A stretch of DNA of 64,000 nucleotides. Source: Branchiostoma floridae (taxonomy: Eukaryota > Chordata > Leptocardii > Amphioxiformes > Branchiostomatidae). The DNA is taken from positions 15,206,202 to 15,270,201 of the forward strand of contig NC_049991.1 of assembly GCF_000003815.2 (NCBI RefSeq). The letters run 5' to 3'. This document shows, one piece after another, positions 26,901-35,645 of this stretch. Under the pieces are notes generated by a model. It saw only the letters and a list, made by a program, of their open reading frames with translations. It did not search any database and was not told the origin of the DNA. Within the stretch, counting starts at the first letter, position 1; every line of letters begins with the position of its first letter. Made by a program: the position numbers and the translations under genes.

Positions 26901-28103
26901 CCAAAACATGTCGATACGGGACTCATACTGACTTGTATGCGCAGAGCTGTGTACTGGCCTGTAATTAATCTCCAAGCAGATCCTACGGTGCCATAAGATA
27001 GTATCAAAGCTGGCCAGGGAGTGTAGCCGGCTAAGGGAGTGAAACGGGCACCGGAGTTTGATACTATACATTACGCACCGTGGATCTGGTTGGAGATTAG
27101 CCTGTAATGACAACAACACAACACAACGCAACTTAGCATTGCTTCCCTTTGTCAAATGTCACTATCTGAGTGGCACATCCTGCATCGTCATGTAGTATTT
27201 TCTTTAACTACTTCCTCTTCTTTCTCTTCCGCAGGTCTGTGCAATCTGGTGGGGCTGATCATCTTTGTTTCCATGCTGCACAAGCCTCACGGAGATACCA
27301 GCAACTCCAAGTACTTTTTCGGCTGGTCCTTTTACTGTGCTGCAGCCTCCTTTGCCGGGATGGAGATTTCGGGGGTATCAGCGGTGTACTGGTATTCGAA
27401 ACGAGAGAGGGATGCTTGGCGTCATTTCTGCGAAGAGTCGCCCGCGAAGGAAAAAAGCCTCTTCGCAGAGAAAATTGACAGTCTCAGGCATAGGACAGAG
27501 AATGCCAAAGAGTGGCCTCCATACGCGGTAGACATCGACGATACAGCTGCTGCATCCGGGGATATATCCACGTACGAGTTACCGCTGCGAAATTTCTCGC
27601 GAGACCCCACGAGACAGACGTACGCGTCCAGTCAGCCCATGCTGGCAGACTATCCCACAACCTCTCGCGCGGGGGACGTTTACGTCTGTGCACGTGACCT
27701 GCTGGACTACAGGCGGCAACCATCTCCTCCTGATCCCGATATAAGTGCAAGACGGGCATCCTTTGGTCAAACTAGACACTTGTCCATAGAGGAATATCTG
27801 GAACAGAGGTCTCCCGGGTTTGAATACATTGATCCTTCGTCGCCAGCTTTCGATTTTGAACCACCGTCTCCTCCTGGCATGGACCTGGAGGCGTCCCCTG
27901 CCATGTCCTGTACGTCCAGGCACACGTTCCACGGGCGCGGCTCGATCACGGAGGACTACCTGGAACCACCTACGCCTGAGCCCAGATGTACCCGGGCAAA
28001 CCGTCGGTCGTCACTGCCCAGGCAGCATTCAACTCCCGTGTATCCCTTTCCTGAGTACATGGATGTTCCGATTGACTTTCTACGAAAAACCACGCCAGTT
28101 TAA
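8892..28103 (+). CDS. TARP / calcium-channel gamma subunit (stargazin-like, CACNG2/3/4/8 type), 5' partial, exons 8892-8969, 20871-21011, 27235-28103
   Basis: The three exons join in one frame (both introns split a codon after its first base) and give 361 residues plus part of one codon. Exon 8892-8969 encodes the end of the first extracellular loop, with the TARP signature CKRIDWFPDD and then EFILR. Exon 20871-21011 gives TM2 and the start of TM3. The last exon gives the rest of TM3, the second loop, TM4 (from FFGWSFY) and a cytoplasmic tail of about 230 residues ending in TTPV. In vertebrates this PDZ ligand ties type I TARPs to PSD-95-like scaffolds; the family are four-TM claudin-fold auxiliary subunits of AMPA receptors. 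The exon order and boundaries resemble my recollection of vertebrate CACNG genes. The 5' exon (TM1, GLW and paired cysteines) was not found in 1-8891. The middle of the tail is not recognisably like vertebrate tails. Assignment to a single paralogue is not justified. Confidence 0.93.
9297..9491. mobile_element. Palindromic MITE with candidate target duplication
   Basis: Arms CTTCTACCAGGCTCC...AAACACGCCAGAGGAGTTAGA and their reverse complements form a hairpin of about 80 bp per arm. TAGGGCAAGGT (9286-9296) and TAGGGCAGGGT (9492-9502) flank it, a possible 11-bp duplication with one mismatch. Confidence 0.8.
13415..13587. mobile_element. Family F foldback transposon in TARP intron
   Basis: Ends TAATCTCCAAGCAGATCC and GATCTGCTTGGATATTA. 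The interior is also largely palindromic (AGTATCTAAAGCTGGC / GCCAGTTTGGTACTAT). Flanks CTACTAGG and CTACCAGG are an 8-bp duplication with one mismatch. Confidence 0.85.
14627..14822. mobile_element. Family A MITE in TARP intron
   Basis: CTAGACGGTGATCTCACTGC starts the left end, followed by ACCTAAATTGGATTTATA and CCTTGACTTTATAATGG. The right end is degenerate (GGGCGCTCTGTTAAATCACT). Confidence 0.7.
15969..16002 (+). ncRNA. Hammerhead-like hairpin in TARP intron
   Basis: CTGAAGA, AG, the stem AGTGAC/GTCACT with loop GGAT, one G, then GAAAC and GTC. It is the same arrangement as 8694-8737 with different stem sequences. Stem I is weak. Confidence 0.3.
17028..17077 (+). mobile_element. Family B MITE, left end only
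   Basis: Starts GGGCGAGGTCACATTTATTT after TTA and continues GTCGTACGACTTG and CAAAGGATTTTTAA. It then runs straight into the family C element at 17078. Confidence 0.6.
17078..17293. mobile_element. Family C MITE, complete
   Basis: Terminal inverted repeats ATACCCCTGTCACATT (left) and AATGTGACAGGGGTAT (right) are exact. The 216-bp element could use a TA target duplication, which cannot be told apart from the ends. It sits between two family B copies. Confidence 0.85.
17296..17478 (+). mobile_element. Family B MITE (Harbinger-like)
   Basis: Starts GGGCGTGGTCACATAGGTCG and ends AAGTGTGACAGCGCCA. TAA lies on both sides (17293-17295 and 17479-17481). A 3-bp TWA target duplication with GGGC-type ends suggests the PIF/Harbinger superfamily. 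Confidence 0.75.
17938..17990. repeat. Family D repeat, short fragment
   Basis: Carries degenerate TTAGACATCC, AATAAGATAC and AGCAATTACTTAAGTA motifs in the family D order. No second arm is evident. Confidence 0.4.
18272..18493 (+). mobile_element. Family B MITE
   Basis: Starts GGGCGCTGTCACATAGGTCG and ends with CGTACGACGATC, then TTTGCGACCTTGCCC. The flanks (TTT left, TAA right) do not match exactly. Confidence 0.7.
19087..19142 (+). repeat. Four tandem copies of a 14-bp unit
   Basis: ATAACTCTTGTTGC repeated four times without change, ending eight bases before the palindromic element at 19150. Confidence 0.95.
19150..19445. mobile_element. Palindromic element built of ~22-bp repeats
   Basis: The ends TGGCCGACAGCAACAATGGG and CCCATTGTTGCTATCGGCCA are inverted repeats with one mismatch, continuing into GGCAACACAC. 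The interior is about nine degenerate units of roughly 22 bp (pattern ACACACTTACTTTTnTGCGCA). The right part carries the unit in reverse (GCAGAAAATAGACGTGT against ACACATCTATTTTCTGC). CGG flanks both ends. Confidence 0.8.
20515..20615 (+). repeat. Family D repeat, degenerate
   Basis: Carries the family lead-in GATGAAGTTTAGGCATCCAG and TGGTCAGACGTTTTAGA, next to the foldback at 20645. It lies inside a TARP intron. Confidence 0.6.
20645..20822. mobile_element. Family F foldback transposon just before a TARP exon
   Basis: Ends TAATCTCCAGGCAGAT and GATCTGCTTGAAGATTA. It is flanked on both sides by ATCGAGTAC, an exact 9-bp target duplication (20636-20644 and 20823-20831). Confidence 0.92.
20871..21011 (+). 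CDS. TARP coding exon (third in the expected gene), TM2 to start of TM3
   Basis: A 141-bp exon between the acceptor tgtacctttccag and the donor gtaagt. It reads TIRSTGAFTIASLVIKLLGG and continues through a short basic loop (DRRR) into VLSLITGVVDVIAG. It starts by completing a split codon from exon 8892-8969 and ends one base into the Gly codon completed by the last exon. The hydrophobic stretch is TM2; DRRR is the cytoplasmic turn between TM2 and TM3. A foldback transposon and its target duplication end only 40 bp upstream of the exon. Confidence 0.92.
22746..22830 (-). mobile_element. LINE-like 3' end with ATTC-type tail
   Basis: An eight-unit GAAT microsatellite is followed by GAAAGACCTTTATTGTACAT. 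Read on the minus strand this is an AATAAAGGTC end plus an ATTC tail, as in CR1/L2-like elements. No reverse-transcriptase frame is nearby. Confidence 0.6.
24337..24556 (+). repeat. Two-copy tandem repeat (~119 bp)
   Basis: Both copies carry ATTGTACGAT, TTCTTATGTCAAATTGAACA and GGAATCAGATGTCCCTACCT. Confidence 0.9.
25034..25134 (+). repeat. Three-copy tandem repeat (~37 bp)
   Basis: AGTGCCTTTTCCAAGAACAT followed by AGATTACTATATC, repeated three times with few changes. Confidence 0.85.
25858..25995. mobile_element. Family A MITE, partial
   Basis: GGCGACCTCGCTGCGATTCC start, then ATTTGACAGAGCGCTCAATG and the TTTTCAGCCATACTTT core. The right end is missing. It lies in the last TARP intron. Confidence 0.7.
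26966..27099. mobile_element. Family F foldback transposon in TARP intron
   Basis: Ends TAATCTCCAAGCAGATCC and GGATCTGGTTGGAGATTA. It is flanked by exact 9-bp duplications GCCTGTAAT at 26957-26965 and 27100-27108. Confidence 0.92.
27235..28103 (+). CDS. TARP last coding exon: end of TM3, TM4, cytoplasmic tail, TTPV stop
   Basis: The acceptor tttctcttccgcag precedes GT-CTG-TGC; the open frame continues to TAA at 28101-28103. The exon completes TM3 (LCNLVGLIIFVSML), gives a short second extracellular loop (HKPHGDTSNSKY), TM4 starting FFGWSFY and ending AVYWYSKRER, then a tail rich in Pro, Ser, Tyr and acidic residues. The tail has loosely repeated SP-x-F-[ED] units around residues 225-255 of the exon product and ends RKTTPV. 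An in-frame ATG at 27156 lies in the intron before the acceptor, so it is not the start. Confidence 0.93.
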
Positions 28104-28900
28104 AGTAACTATTGAAAAAATGCAAGAACTAGGGTAACCATGGGACCAAGAAGCATCACACGTGACCTGTCCGTCCGTGGGCTGGCAGTATCCGCCAGGG
28201 AGGCCGATCAGGTGCGGTCAAAGTCGTATGACCAAAGGTGCACGTACGTAGAAACCGCAGCGTCGCATGAAGAATTCATCTTAGACTGTGGTCATCAGAC
28301 ACGTTGTGTTGACTGTCCTTCAGTTATCACCATTGCAAAGTACACTGTGCACCGCTTCATCGATACATCTGAAACGGCTCCATCCCTCTGTTGTTCCAAC
28401 GTGGAAAGTGCTGCATAATGCAACAGCGACGGTGCCAATTCCCTTCGCATTGCTCAAACACTGAAGCTGTTTTGAAGACTGAGAAAGATTTGAAAGTATC
28501 ATGCAGCTTGGCGCTGGCATTGCTGGCATTACCCTCTGCTCTATTGATGCGCGATTTTCAAAAGCTTTGATACCATTTCATTGTGCAGTGAAAAGAAATA
28601 GAGATCATGAAGGATGAACATGCAATTTTATAGTCGGGCGGTAGCTGCAAAGCTGATCCCTCTGTGAAGTCCCCGGATCACCGAGATCGGATTGCTGCCA
28701 GTGCAACTTTTACAGGGTTCAACCTCTGACTCTTTGGTCAGTTACTAATAATAGACTAGAGTTAGAAGTTAGAGAGAGAACCTTCGAGGTGCGACGGCAA
28801 GGACTCTTTTGACTTTGTGATAACTACTGCATAAGTTGAATGTAATTTAAGCATTGACAATTAAAGTATTGACCCCATTCCAATGTTGGGATCACCATGG
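28104..28900 (+). other. Putative 3' UTR of the TARP gene
   Basis: Sequence after the TAA lacks the MITEs common elsewhere. A possible polyadenylation signal ATTAAA is at 28860-28865. A 92-codon open frame at 28140-28418 resembles no family I know and is treated as UTR. The transcript end cannot be fixed from sequence alone. Confidence 0.4.
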
Positions 28901-29694
28901 CGATATTTGCGAAGTCTGTAAATTGTAACCGCATGCTTGTTTGTATCATTTCATTTTTCTCCACCGTGCCTGGTATCGGAATTTTCTAATAAGAATCTAG
29001 TAATTTGATTGACAAATTTTATATGTATCTATTTAAGATCTATTCTTAAATGTGAGCGTATACCGAGTAGTAAGTGTGCAATACAATAGATATAGAGATG
29101 GCCCCTTGTAGAATATGATATGTTTGTGAGCCTGTCTGTGGAATTTGGTGCTACGTAACTAAATAAGTGAAGAAAGGCCTCCCTTCTTATACCAAGCATG
29201 AACCCTGTCCTGCAATGCCAAACGGTCAAACGACAATGAAAGGCTGACCACCTACCTAATGTTTATACTAAGTTGGACCTAAAACGTAAATCTTGGCAGT
29301 TGAGTGTTGGTTTTACGAGCCTGTAAATCGGTTGGTTTCAGTTTGATGAGTTCAGCAGAAATCTACTTTATAAGAATTTCTGATGCCATAAACTGATTTT
29401 ACAATCCACGTTGAGTGCTTTGATAGGCTCTTCTTTCTGGGTGAATGAACTAGATGTATTATCTTTAGCGTTGAAATACCAACGGAATTATAGTAACCAG
29501 AAGAACTAAGAAGCTCTGGGAGACTGGATAAATTTGGGGGGGGGCTTGTGGAAGAGAAAACTTAAGGGAATTTCATATTTACATATTAAGTGAAAAACTA
29601 TTAACCTGTCTGATCTTCACGAGTCACATCATGTTGATTTTCAACCAAATGGACTAGTTTAAATCTATGATGATGAAATCTATAATGATATTCG

Positions 29695-29780
29695 CCAAAT
29701 AGCAATTACTCAAGCAACTGGATAAGACTTTGGTATTTGGCGTATCTTATTACCTCGATGTCTAATCTTCATCGACATAT
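29695..29780. repeat. Family D repeat fragment next to gap 1
   Basis: Contains CAATTACTCAAGCAACTGGA, then TTTGGCGTATCTTATTACC and ATGTCTAA motifs of family D. The element appears shortened compared with 7150-7385. Confidence 0.6.
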
Positions 29781-29825
29781 AATGATATCGTTGGGGAGAC
29801 AAAATTGCTGCCGTGCTGTGCGTAT

Positions 29826-30726
29826 NNNNNNNNNNNNNNNNNNNNNNNNNNNNNNNNNNNNNNNNNNNNNNNNNNNNNNNNNNNNNNNNNNNNNNNNNNN
29901 NNNNNNNNNNNNNNNNNNNNNNNNNNNNNNNNNNNNNNNNNNNNNNNNNNNNNNNNNNNNNNNNNNNNNNNNNNNNNNNNNNNNNNNNNNNNNNNNNNNN
30001 NNNNNNNNNNNNNNNNNNNNNNNNNNNNNNNNNNNNNNNNNNNNNNNNNNNNNNNNNNNNNNNNNNNNNNNNNNNNNNNNNNNNNNNNNNNNNNNNNNNN
30101 NNNNNNNNNNNNNNNNNNNNNNNNNNNNNNNNNNNNNNNNNNNNNNNNNNNNNNNNNNNNNNNNNNNNNNNNNNNNNNNNNNNNNNNNNNNNNNNNNNNN
30201 NNNNNNNNNNNNNNNNNNNNNNNNNNNNNNNNNNNNNNNNNNNNNNNNNNNNNNNNNNNNNNNNNNNNNNNNNNNNNNNNNNNNNNNNNNNNNNNNNNNN
30301 NNNNNNNNNNNNNNNNNNNNNNNNNNNNNNNNNNNNNNNNNNNNNNNNNNNNNNNNNNNNNNNNNNNNNNNNNNNNNNNNNNNNNNNNNNNNNNNNNNNN
30401 NNNNNNNNNNNNNNNNNNNNNNNNNNNNNNNNNNNNNNNNNNNNNNNNNNNNNNNNNNNNNNNNNNNNNNNNNNNNNNNNNNNNNNNNNNNNNNNNNNNN
30501 NNNNNNNNNNNNNNNNNNNNNNNNNNNNNNNNNNNNNNNNNNNNNNNNNNNNNNNNNNNNNNNNNNNNNNNNNNNNNNNNNNNNNNNNNNNNNNNNNNNN
30601 NNNNNNNNNNNNNNNNNNNNNNNNNNNNNNNNNNNNNNNNNNNNNNNNNNNNNNNNNNNNNNNNNNNNNNNNNNNNNNNNNNNNNNNNNNNNNNNNNNNN
30701 NNNNNNNNNNNNNNNNNNNNNNNNNN
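29826..30726. other. Assembly gap (901 N)
   Basis: A run of N in the supplied sequence. Its right edge cuts into a MITE whose intact relative is at 36264-36504, so at least part of the missing sequence is repeat. Open frames spanning the N run are artefacts. Confidence 0.99.
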
Positions 30727-30810
30727 CGGCGGAAATAACACAACAGTGCCGCAGTGAACGAACCCCACAGTGGCCATCGGTGTCCCAAGTGCCGTGAGAC
30801 ACCACCTTTA
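30727..30810 (-). mobile_element. Family L MITE, cut by assembly gap 1
   Basis: Reverse complement of the left end of 36264-36504: it reads GTGCCGCAGTGAACGAACCC and then AAGTGCCGTGAGACACCACC. The rest of the element lies in the N run. Confidence 0.8.
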
Positions 30811-31050
30811 CATCCCCATTCCGCCAAGGCGGTGACGCTAGCTGGGATCACGCTGCGACCTAAACGTAGACAAATTGCAATGAATTTCACCGATAAAACA
30901 CAAATTTTTACGCCTTGTGCGTTTTGATGACTGTTTAGTCACACATTTATATTTTGCATGATATTACCATTATGAAATCAAGGGTTAAACAAATCCAGTC
31001 TAGCTAGGTCGAGGTCGAAAAGCGACCGCCGTCTAGAGGAAAGTGCCGCC
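30810..31050. mobile_element. Family A MITE
   Basis: CATCCCCATTCCGCCAAGGC at the left, CACGCTGCGACCTAAACG, core TATTTTGCATGATATTACCA, and CGACCGCCGTCTAGAGG at the right. It directly follows the gap-truncated family L element. Confidence 0.75.
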
Positions 31051-31558
31051 TGCTGGTACTAGCATTGGAGCCAGCGCTATCTGATAGTACGACTTCTACT
31101 GGCGTCATCATTAAGAAATCGGCCTCTGTGGATTACATTGTGCACTGTTGAGATTTGAACGGCAGTTCATGCATAATCCCACTGTGCTAAGCCAGGTGGA
31201 TTTGGCGGCGCTTTGAATTGACAAGCGGCCGTTGAACCCATTGCAAACTTGACAGTATATTTTCCATAACAAGACAGCTGGAATTTACCTGAAATATGTA
31301 CATGCACAGCAATCCCAAGAATGCCCTCAGTTCGCTGCCGTTCGTAACTCGTGCGATGAATATAACCAGGTCATAGATCGTCCCTTGAAATTCAACCTCA
31401 ACCACGGAAAGCACTCACTAGAAACAAATGTATATGGTTGCTAATGTAATGAAGCCATACTTTTCTCAAACACTAATTGAGCTATAAAGTACCCCATCCA
31501 TACAATTGTGTTAGCAGTAAACGTGAACCACTGAATAGTAAGATGAAATAAACTCCTA

Positions 31559-31617
31559 CGCAGACTTCTAGTAGCGCTCCCCCATAAAATAAAAGCTATC
31601 GCTGCTAGAAGTCTGTG
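31559..31617. repeat. Short inverted repeat
   Basis: GCAGACTTCTAGTAGCG and CGCTGCTAGAAGTCTGT form a 17-bp stem with one mismatch and a loop of about 24 bases. It is probably the remnant of a small foldback element. Confidence 0.7.
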
Positions 31618-32409
31618 AAGGATGAAAGATATGTAATCCTGCTAGCTGGTCGGCCTGACTCGAGGATACGGCATACAGAAACCGGCTCGCTCCCTGTACG
31701 CACCGAGGACTGTCTGGAGACCAGAATTAATGTTTCGCATTGCTAATCACGCAATATTCAGTTACAGCCTGGAATTCCTGGAGGAGGGAACTGTCGGCGC
31801 ATACATCAAACCGTCGCCGTAAAGAAGCTTTCAGGGCACTTCCCGCTCATGAGAAGGAACGCTTCCAGTAGAAAATACATCGTTCTTGACACACCGGAGT
31901 CCGCCGGGATCCGCACACACGCAGGAGGTATTCACATCCACCGGAGAAACTTCTGATGAATACATAACTTGCGGCAGATTCCAATCAAGCAGAAAGTATT
32001 ATCCAGCGGGGTTTCTGAATCTTAGAAGCCGCCTACGTCTTTAACTATTCTACCTGTCCTGTCGTATTATCGGCGCAAGGAAACGAGACGAGTCATCATT
32101 CTTCTGGCTGATGTTTTATCTTTGCAGTTGAAACGATGGAAAGCTTAAGTTTCCGATAAAACTCAAACATTTGTCTTTTCCTAGAACTGCGACGGACTCC
32201 GCGGAATTTGTGGGAGGTTTGGACAAACCCAAAGAAGCGCCATTGACAAGATGAAGCGGCCACTCAGAGTGCTAAATTTCGGTATCCTTAGAAATGTCCA
32301 CCACAAGCCGGTGCTATCTCGGGCAGAATAATGTAAATGGTGGCCCATGGCTGCTACTATATGATCGTGTGACCGCATCTTGTGGGGGACGTTACTTTAA
32401 AAGGGGAAC

Positions 32410-33029
32410 NNNNNNNNNNNNNNNNNNNNNNNNNNNNNNNNNNNNNNNNNNNNNNNNNNNNNNNNNNNNNNNNNNNNNNNNNNNNNNNNNNNNNNNNNNN
32501 NNNNNNNNNNNNNNNNNNNNNNNNNNNNNNNNNNNNNNNNNNNNNNNNNNNNNNNNNNNNNNNNNNNNNNNNNNNNNNNNNNNNNNNNNNNNNNNNNNNN
32601 NNNNNNNNNNNNNNNNNNNNNNNNNNNNNNNNNNNNNNNNNNNNNNNNNNNNNNNNNNNNNNNNNNNNNNNNNNNNNNNNNNNNNNNNNNNNNNNNNNNN
32701 NNNNNNNNNNNNNNNNNNNNNNNNNNNNNNNNNNNNNNNNNNNNNNNNNNNNNNNNNNNNNNNNNNNNNNNNNNNNNNNNNNNNNNNNNNNNNNNNNNNN
32801 NNNNNNNNNNNNNNNNNNNNNNNNNNNNNNNNNNNNNNNNNNNNNNNNNNNNNNNNNNNNNNNNNNNNNNNNNNNNNNNNNNNNNNNNNNNNNNNNNNNN
32901 NNNNNNNNNNNNNNNNNNNNNNNNNNNNNNNNNNNNNNNNNNNNNNNNNNNNNNNNNNNNNNNNNNNNNNNNNNNNNNNNNNNNNNNNNNNNNNNNNNNN
33001 NNNNNNNNNNNNNNNNNNNNNNNNNNNNN
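32410..33029. other. Assembly gap (620 N)
   Basis: A run of N in the supplied sequence. Neither flank matches a repeat I recognise. Open frames spanning it are artefacts. Confidence 0.99.
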
Positions 33030-33429
33030 GGTGTAGGCGAGCAGAAGACAGAACAAATGTGTTCGCGGTGAAAAAGGCGCCCCGAAAATCTCGAACCATT
33101 ACGAACATTCCCTTTTTACAGTAGCTCTTTTTTACGAAGAACTTTTTGGTTCGGGAGGTACCCTTGGTCTTACAGACAAAAAGTGCATTAGACTGAATTT
33201 GCCGTCCTGAGCTGGTGGCGGCATCTTCAAGTGAAATATGCCTCCTTCTTGAAATATTCTTAAGACCGGAGAGATCCTTCAGCTGATGAGTCGGCCATAT
33301 TTGATTTCTCTCTTGACAGCTGCCTGACGATGCGATATCCTTCAGACAAATATCCTTTGGACTAAAACTTGACCGCCCGCCAACTAGTGGTTCGATATCT
33401 GCCTCGTGTACATTTTACACACTTAGCCG

Positions 33430-33652
33430 CCCCCATCATACTAGACAGCGATCGCCCTACGACCTCGCTGCGAACTAAATTGGATTTGTGTGACCCTTGA
33501 CTTCGTAATTGGAATCATAGAAAATGTGAAAGTAGGATTAAGAAGACATAACAAAATACACAAGAAAAAATGCGATTTATGTACATGAAATTTGTTGGTC
33601 GATGTGTCAAATTTTAGGTCGCACAGAGATCGCCGCCCTAGTGGATTGGAGG
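33430..33652. mobile_element. Family A MITE, nearly complete
   Basis: CATCATACTAGACAGCGATC at the left, CGACCTCGCTGCGAACTAAA inner end, the ATAACAAAATACACAAGAAA core, and TTAGGTCGCACAGAGATCGC with CCCTAGTGG at the right. The ends are inverted repeats. Confidence 0.8.
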
Positions 33653-33805
33653 TAGTAATCTAATACTATGATTTTTTTATATCCAGTATTACAATGTTGA
33701 GACTGAATACAGGGGACAACGTGATGAAGTGAGCATCATGTTCTAAAAGACAGACACAATTACAGATAGCAACACAGATAAGACTGTATCTTGATGTATC
33801 CAGGT

Positions 33806-34250
33806 AAAACAGGGCAGAACAATTTCAATGGGTTGGAAAATCACTGGATATACATACAATACGTTTCTTTATCTACCACCATTGCAAGATGGGTACAATT
33901 CTTTGACCGTCTGTCACCTTCCTCAGGACAATACTGACCGCAGTGTGAGGTAGAACTAGTCAGTATTGCCCCGAGGAAGGTGGCAGATGGTCGCCTAAAC
34001 GTGCAAAAAACAGGGCAGAATTATTTGAATGAGTTGGAAAATCACTGTATATATATATATATACTATAATTTTCTTTATTTACCACCATTGCAAGAAATT
34101 AAAGGTACAATGCAGCAGCCTAAGTTTGGGTGACCGTCTGTCACCTTCCTCAGGCACTACTGACCGCAGTGTGAGGTAGATAATCTCCTGAGGAAGGTAA
34201 CAGACGGTCGCCCAAACGTCTGCTGTTGCATTGTACATATCTTGCATGTG
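33806..34250 (+). repeat. Two tandem copies of a hairpin-bearing repeat
   Basis: Copies at 33806-34004 and 34005-34250 both begin AAACAGGGCAGAA. Each contains GACCGTCTGTCACCTTCCTC and, inverted, CGAGGAAGGTGGCAGATGGT or TGAGGAAGGTAACAGACGGT, so each is a hairpin. Confidence 0.85.
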
Positions 34251-34944
34251 AATACAGAATTCTGTTATCCAGCGTAGACATCCTTTGATCCCCCATCAAG
34301 GAACAAACTTCGTCTTCGTTCTTACTTAGACTAATATCCTATGCTGTTTATTTGTGTCAATCTCTACTTCTCATATCCCACCCGATGTAATATTCCTGCT
34401 GATTATGAACATGATAAGAGGAATTTTCCTACCATATGAATCATGGCACCTGCTTTCTAGCATTCATTACGTTAGGCGACGCACAGGTCGTTATGCAGCT
34501 GATATATTGACTTTTGCTGCGTGATAAATTCGCCATAAAATAAGTTGTAAATTGAAACAGTCATAAAGTCATAATTGAGTCTCTCGTAAAACGTACATCG
34601 ACGGGATTCGGCGATGATCCTGATTAAGTAACGTATTTTAGGACAGGCTGTTGGTAAATCCTTTTTATTCATTTTTTCTACGTTGTACAATCAAACTTCT
34701 CCTGTTGCCTGTCCTTACTGTGGTGCAGGCAGTCTCAGTCCGGGTTCAGATTCGCCAGGATTGAAACAGATGATGTCTATCTCTCGTACACCGACTGCAA
34801 GTGAGCAAAGATTACCATACACCGCCAGATCCAACATGTTTCAGATATTCATGGAGTGCACCAACTGTAGTCTGCAGATCCTGCTGCTTCTCTGCTACGG
34901 TATTGAGTACTACAGAATTTATAAGCTCTTTCCACTGGGACGAT

Positions 34945-35108
34945 GCTCTAGCCGGGTTCTCATTGTGACCTAAAATTTGACAGGTCACTCAACGAATTGT
35001 ATAGATCAAATGAATTCGAATCTTTTACTCTTTATGTGTTATTTTGTTGTCTTTTCAGGCAGACGTTTACTTTATGTATGATATTCCCAGTATGACATTG
35101 AATGTTGT
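34945..35108. mobile_element. Family A MITE, partial
   Basis: ATTGTGACCTAAAATTTGAC followed by TCACTCAACGAATTGTATAG and TGTTGTCTTTTCAGGCAGAC. The right terminal repeat is absent. Confidence 0.65.
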
Positions 35109-35148
35109 TCATCATCATCATCAACATTGTCATCATCATCATTGCCGC
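35108..35148 (+). repeat. CAT-type trinucleotide repeat
   Basis: Two runs of CATCAT separated by CAACATTGT. A similar short run is at 63907-63930. Confidence 0.85.
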
Positions 35149-35474
35149 TTTGCAGTGCTGGCATTGCCTTCCATTGCCGCTACACTCATCCGCTTGAGGC
35201 GGAATTGAGATCCTTAAAGATTGGTTACATGACGCGTAGAAAACGTTGACAAAGCCTTGATGACGATGAAAGCAGAAGGTCAGCTTCCCGACCCGTGAAA
35301 CGCACATGTCTGCGACAAGCCGCCATGATCCCTACCTCTCCTGCAGCCCGGCTAAGCCCCAGCTTAACGTGTCTGGCACTTATGTCTGGCATCGACGTCA
35401 TCAAAGGGTGCAGATGCACATGTTTACATACTTGATGGCAGAATCTACACCTCAGGATATCTTAAGACTCTTAT

Positions 35475-35645
35475 TCCAGACGATCACTGCGGCAGAAATT
35501 GTATTCGTTAACTTCATGATTGAAATATGAAAAATGCATGGCTTAAACGACAACAAAACACAGAAAGACGTGAAAATGACTTTTCTTTTACATGCAAAAT
35601 TCGCTGAGCGATCTGACAAATCATGGATCGCAGTGCGTATTAGAT
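35475..35645. mobile_element. Family A-core MITE, partial
   Basis: Carries CTTCATGATTGAAATATGA, GACAACAAAACACAGAAAGA and AATTCGCTGAGCGATCTGAC in the reverse family A order. Both terminal repeats are degraded. Confidence 0.6.

Larger units (their letters stand above)
21012..27234 (+). other. TARP intron (6.2 kb)
   Basis: The intron runs from the gtaagt donor at 21012 to gcag ending at 27234. It contains a LINE-like 3' tail (22746-22830), a two-copy tandem repeat (24337-24556), a three-copy 37-bp repeat (25034-25134), a family A MITE (25858-25995) and a foldback with a 9-bp target duplication (26957-27108). The remaining AT-rich sequence shows no exon or RNA gene that I can support. Confidence 0.85.

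Noticed and set aside
26730-27155. 141-codon open frame, minus strand
   Set aside because: It overlaps a foldback transposon inside a TARP intron, and there is no recognisable domain.
27156-27234. Upstream ATG of the last TARP exon as a start codon
   Set aside because: The segment lies before a strong acceptor and does not match TARPs; phase and homology require splicing from 21011.
29710-30890. Long open frames across 29.7-30.9 kb on both strands
   Set aside because: They consist almost wholly of unknown residues from the N run and are artefacts of the gap.
32294-33124. Long open frames across 32.3-33.1 kb
   Set aside because: Same reason: they span the second N run.
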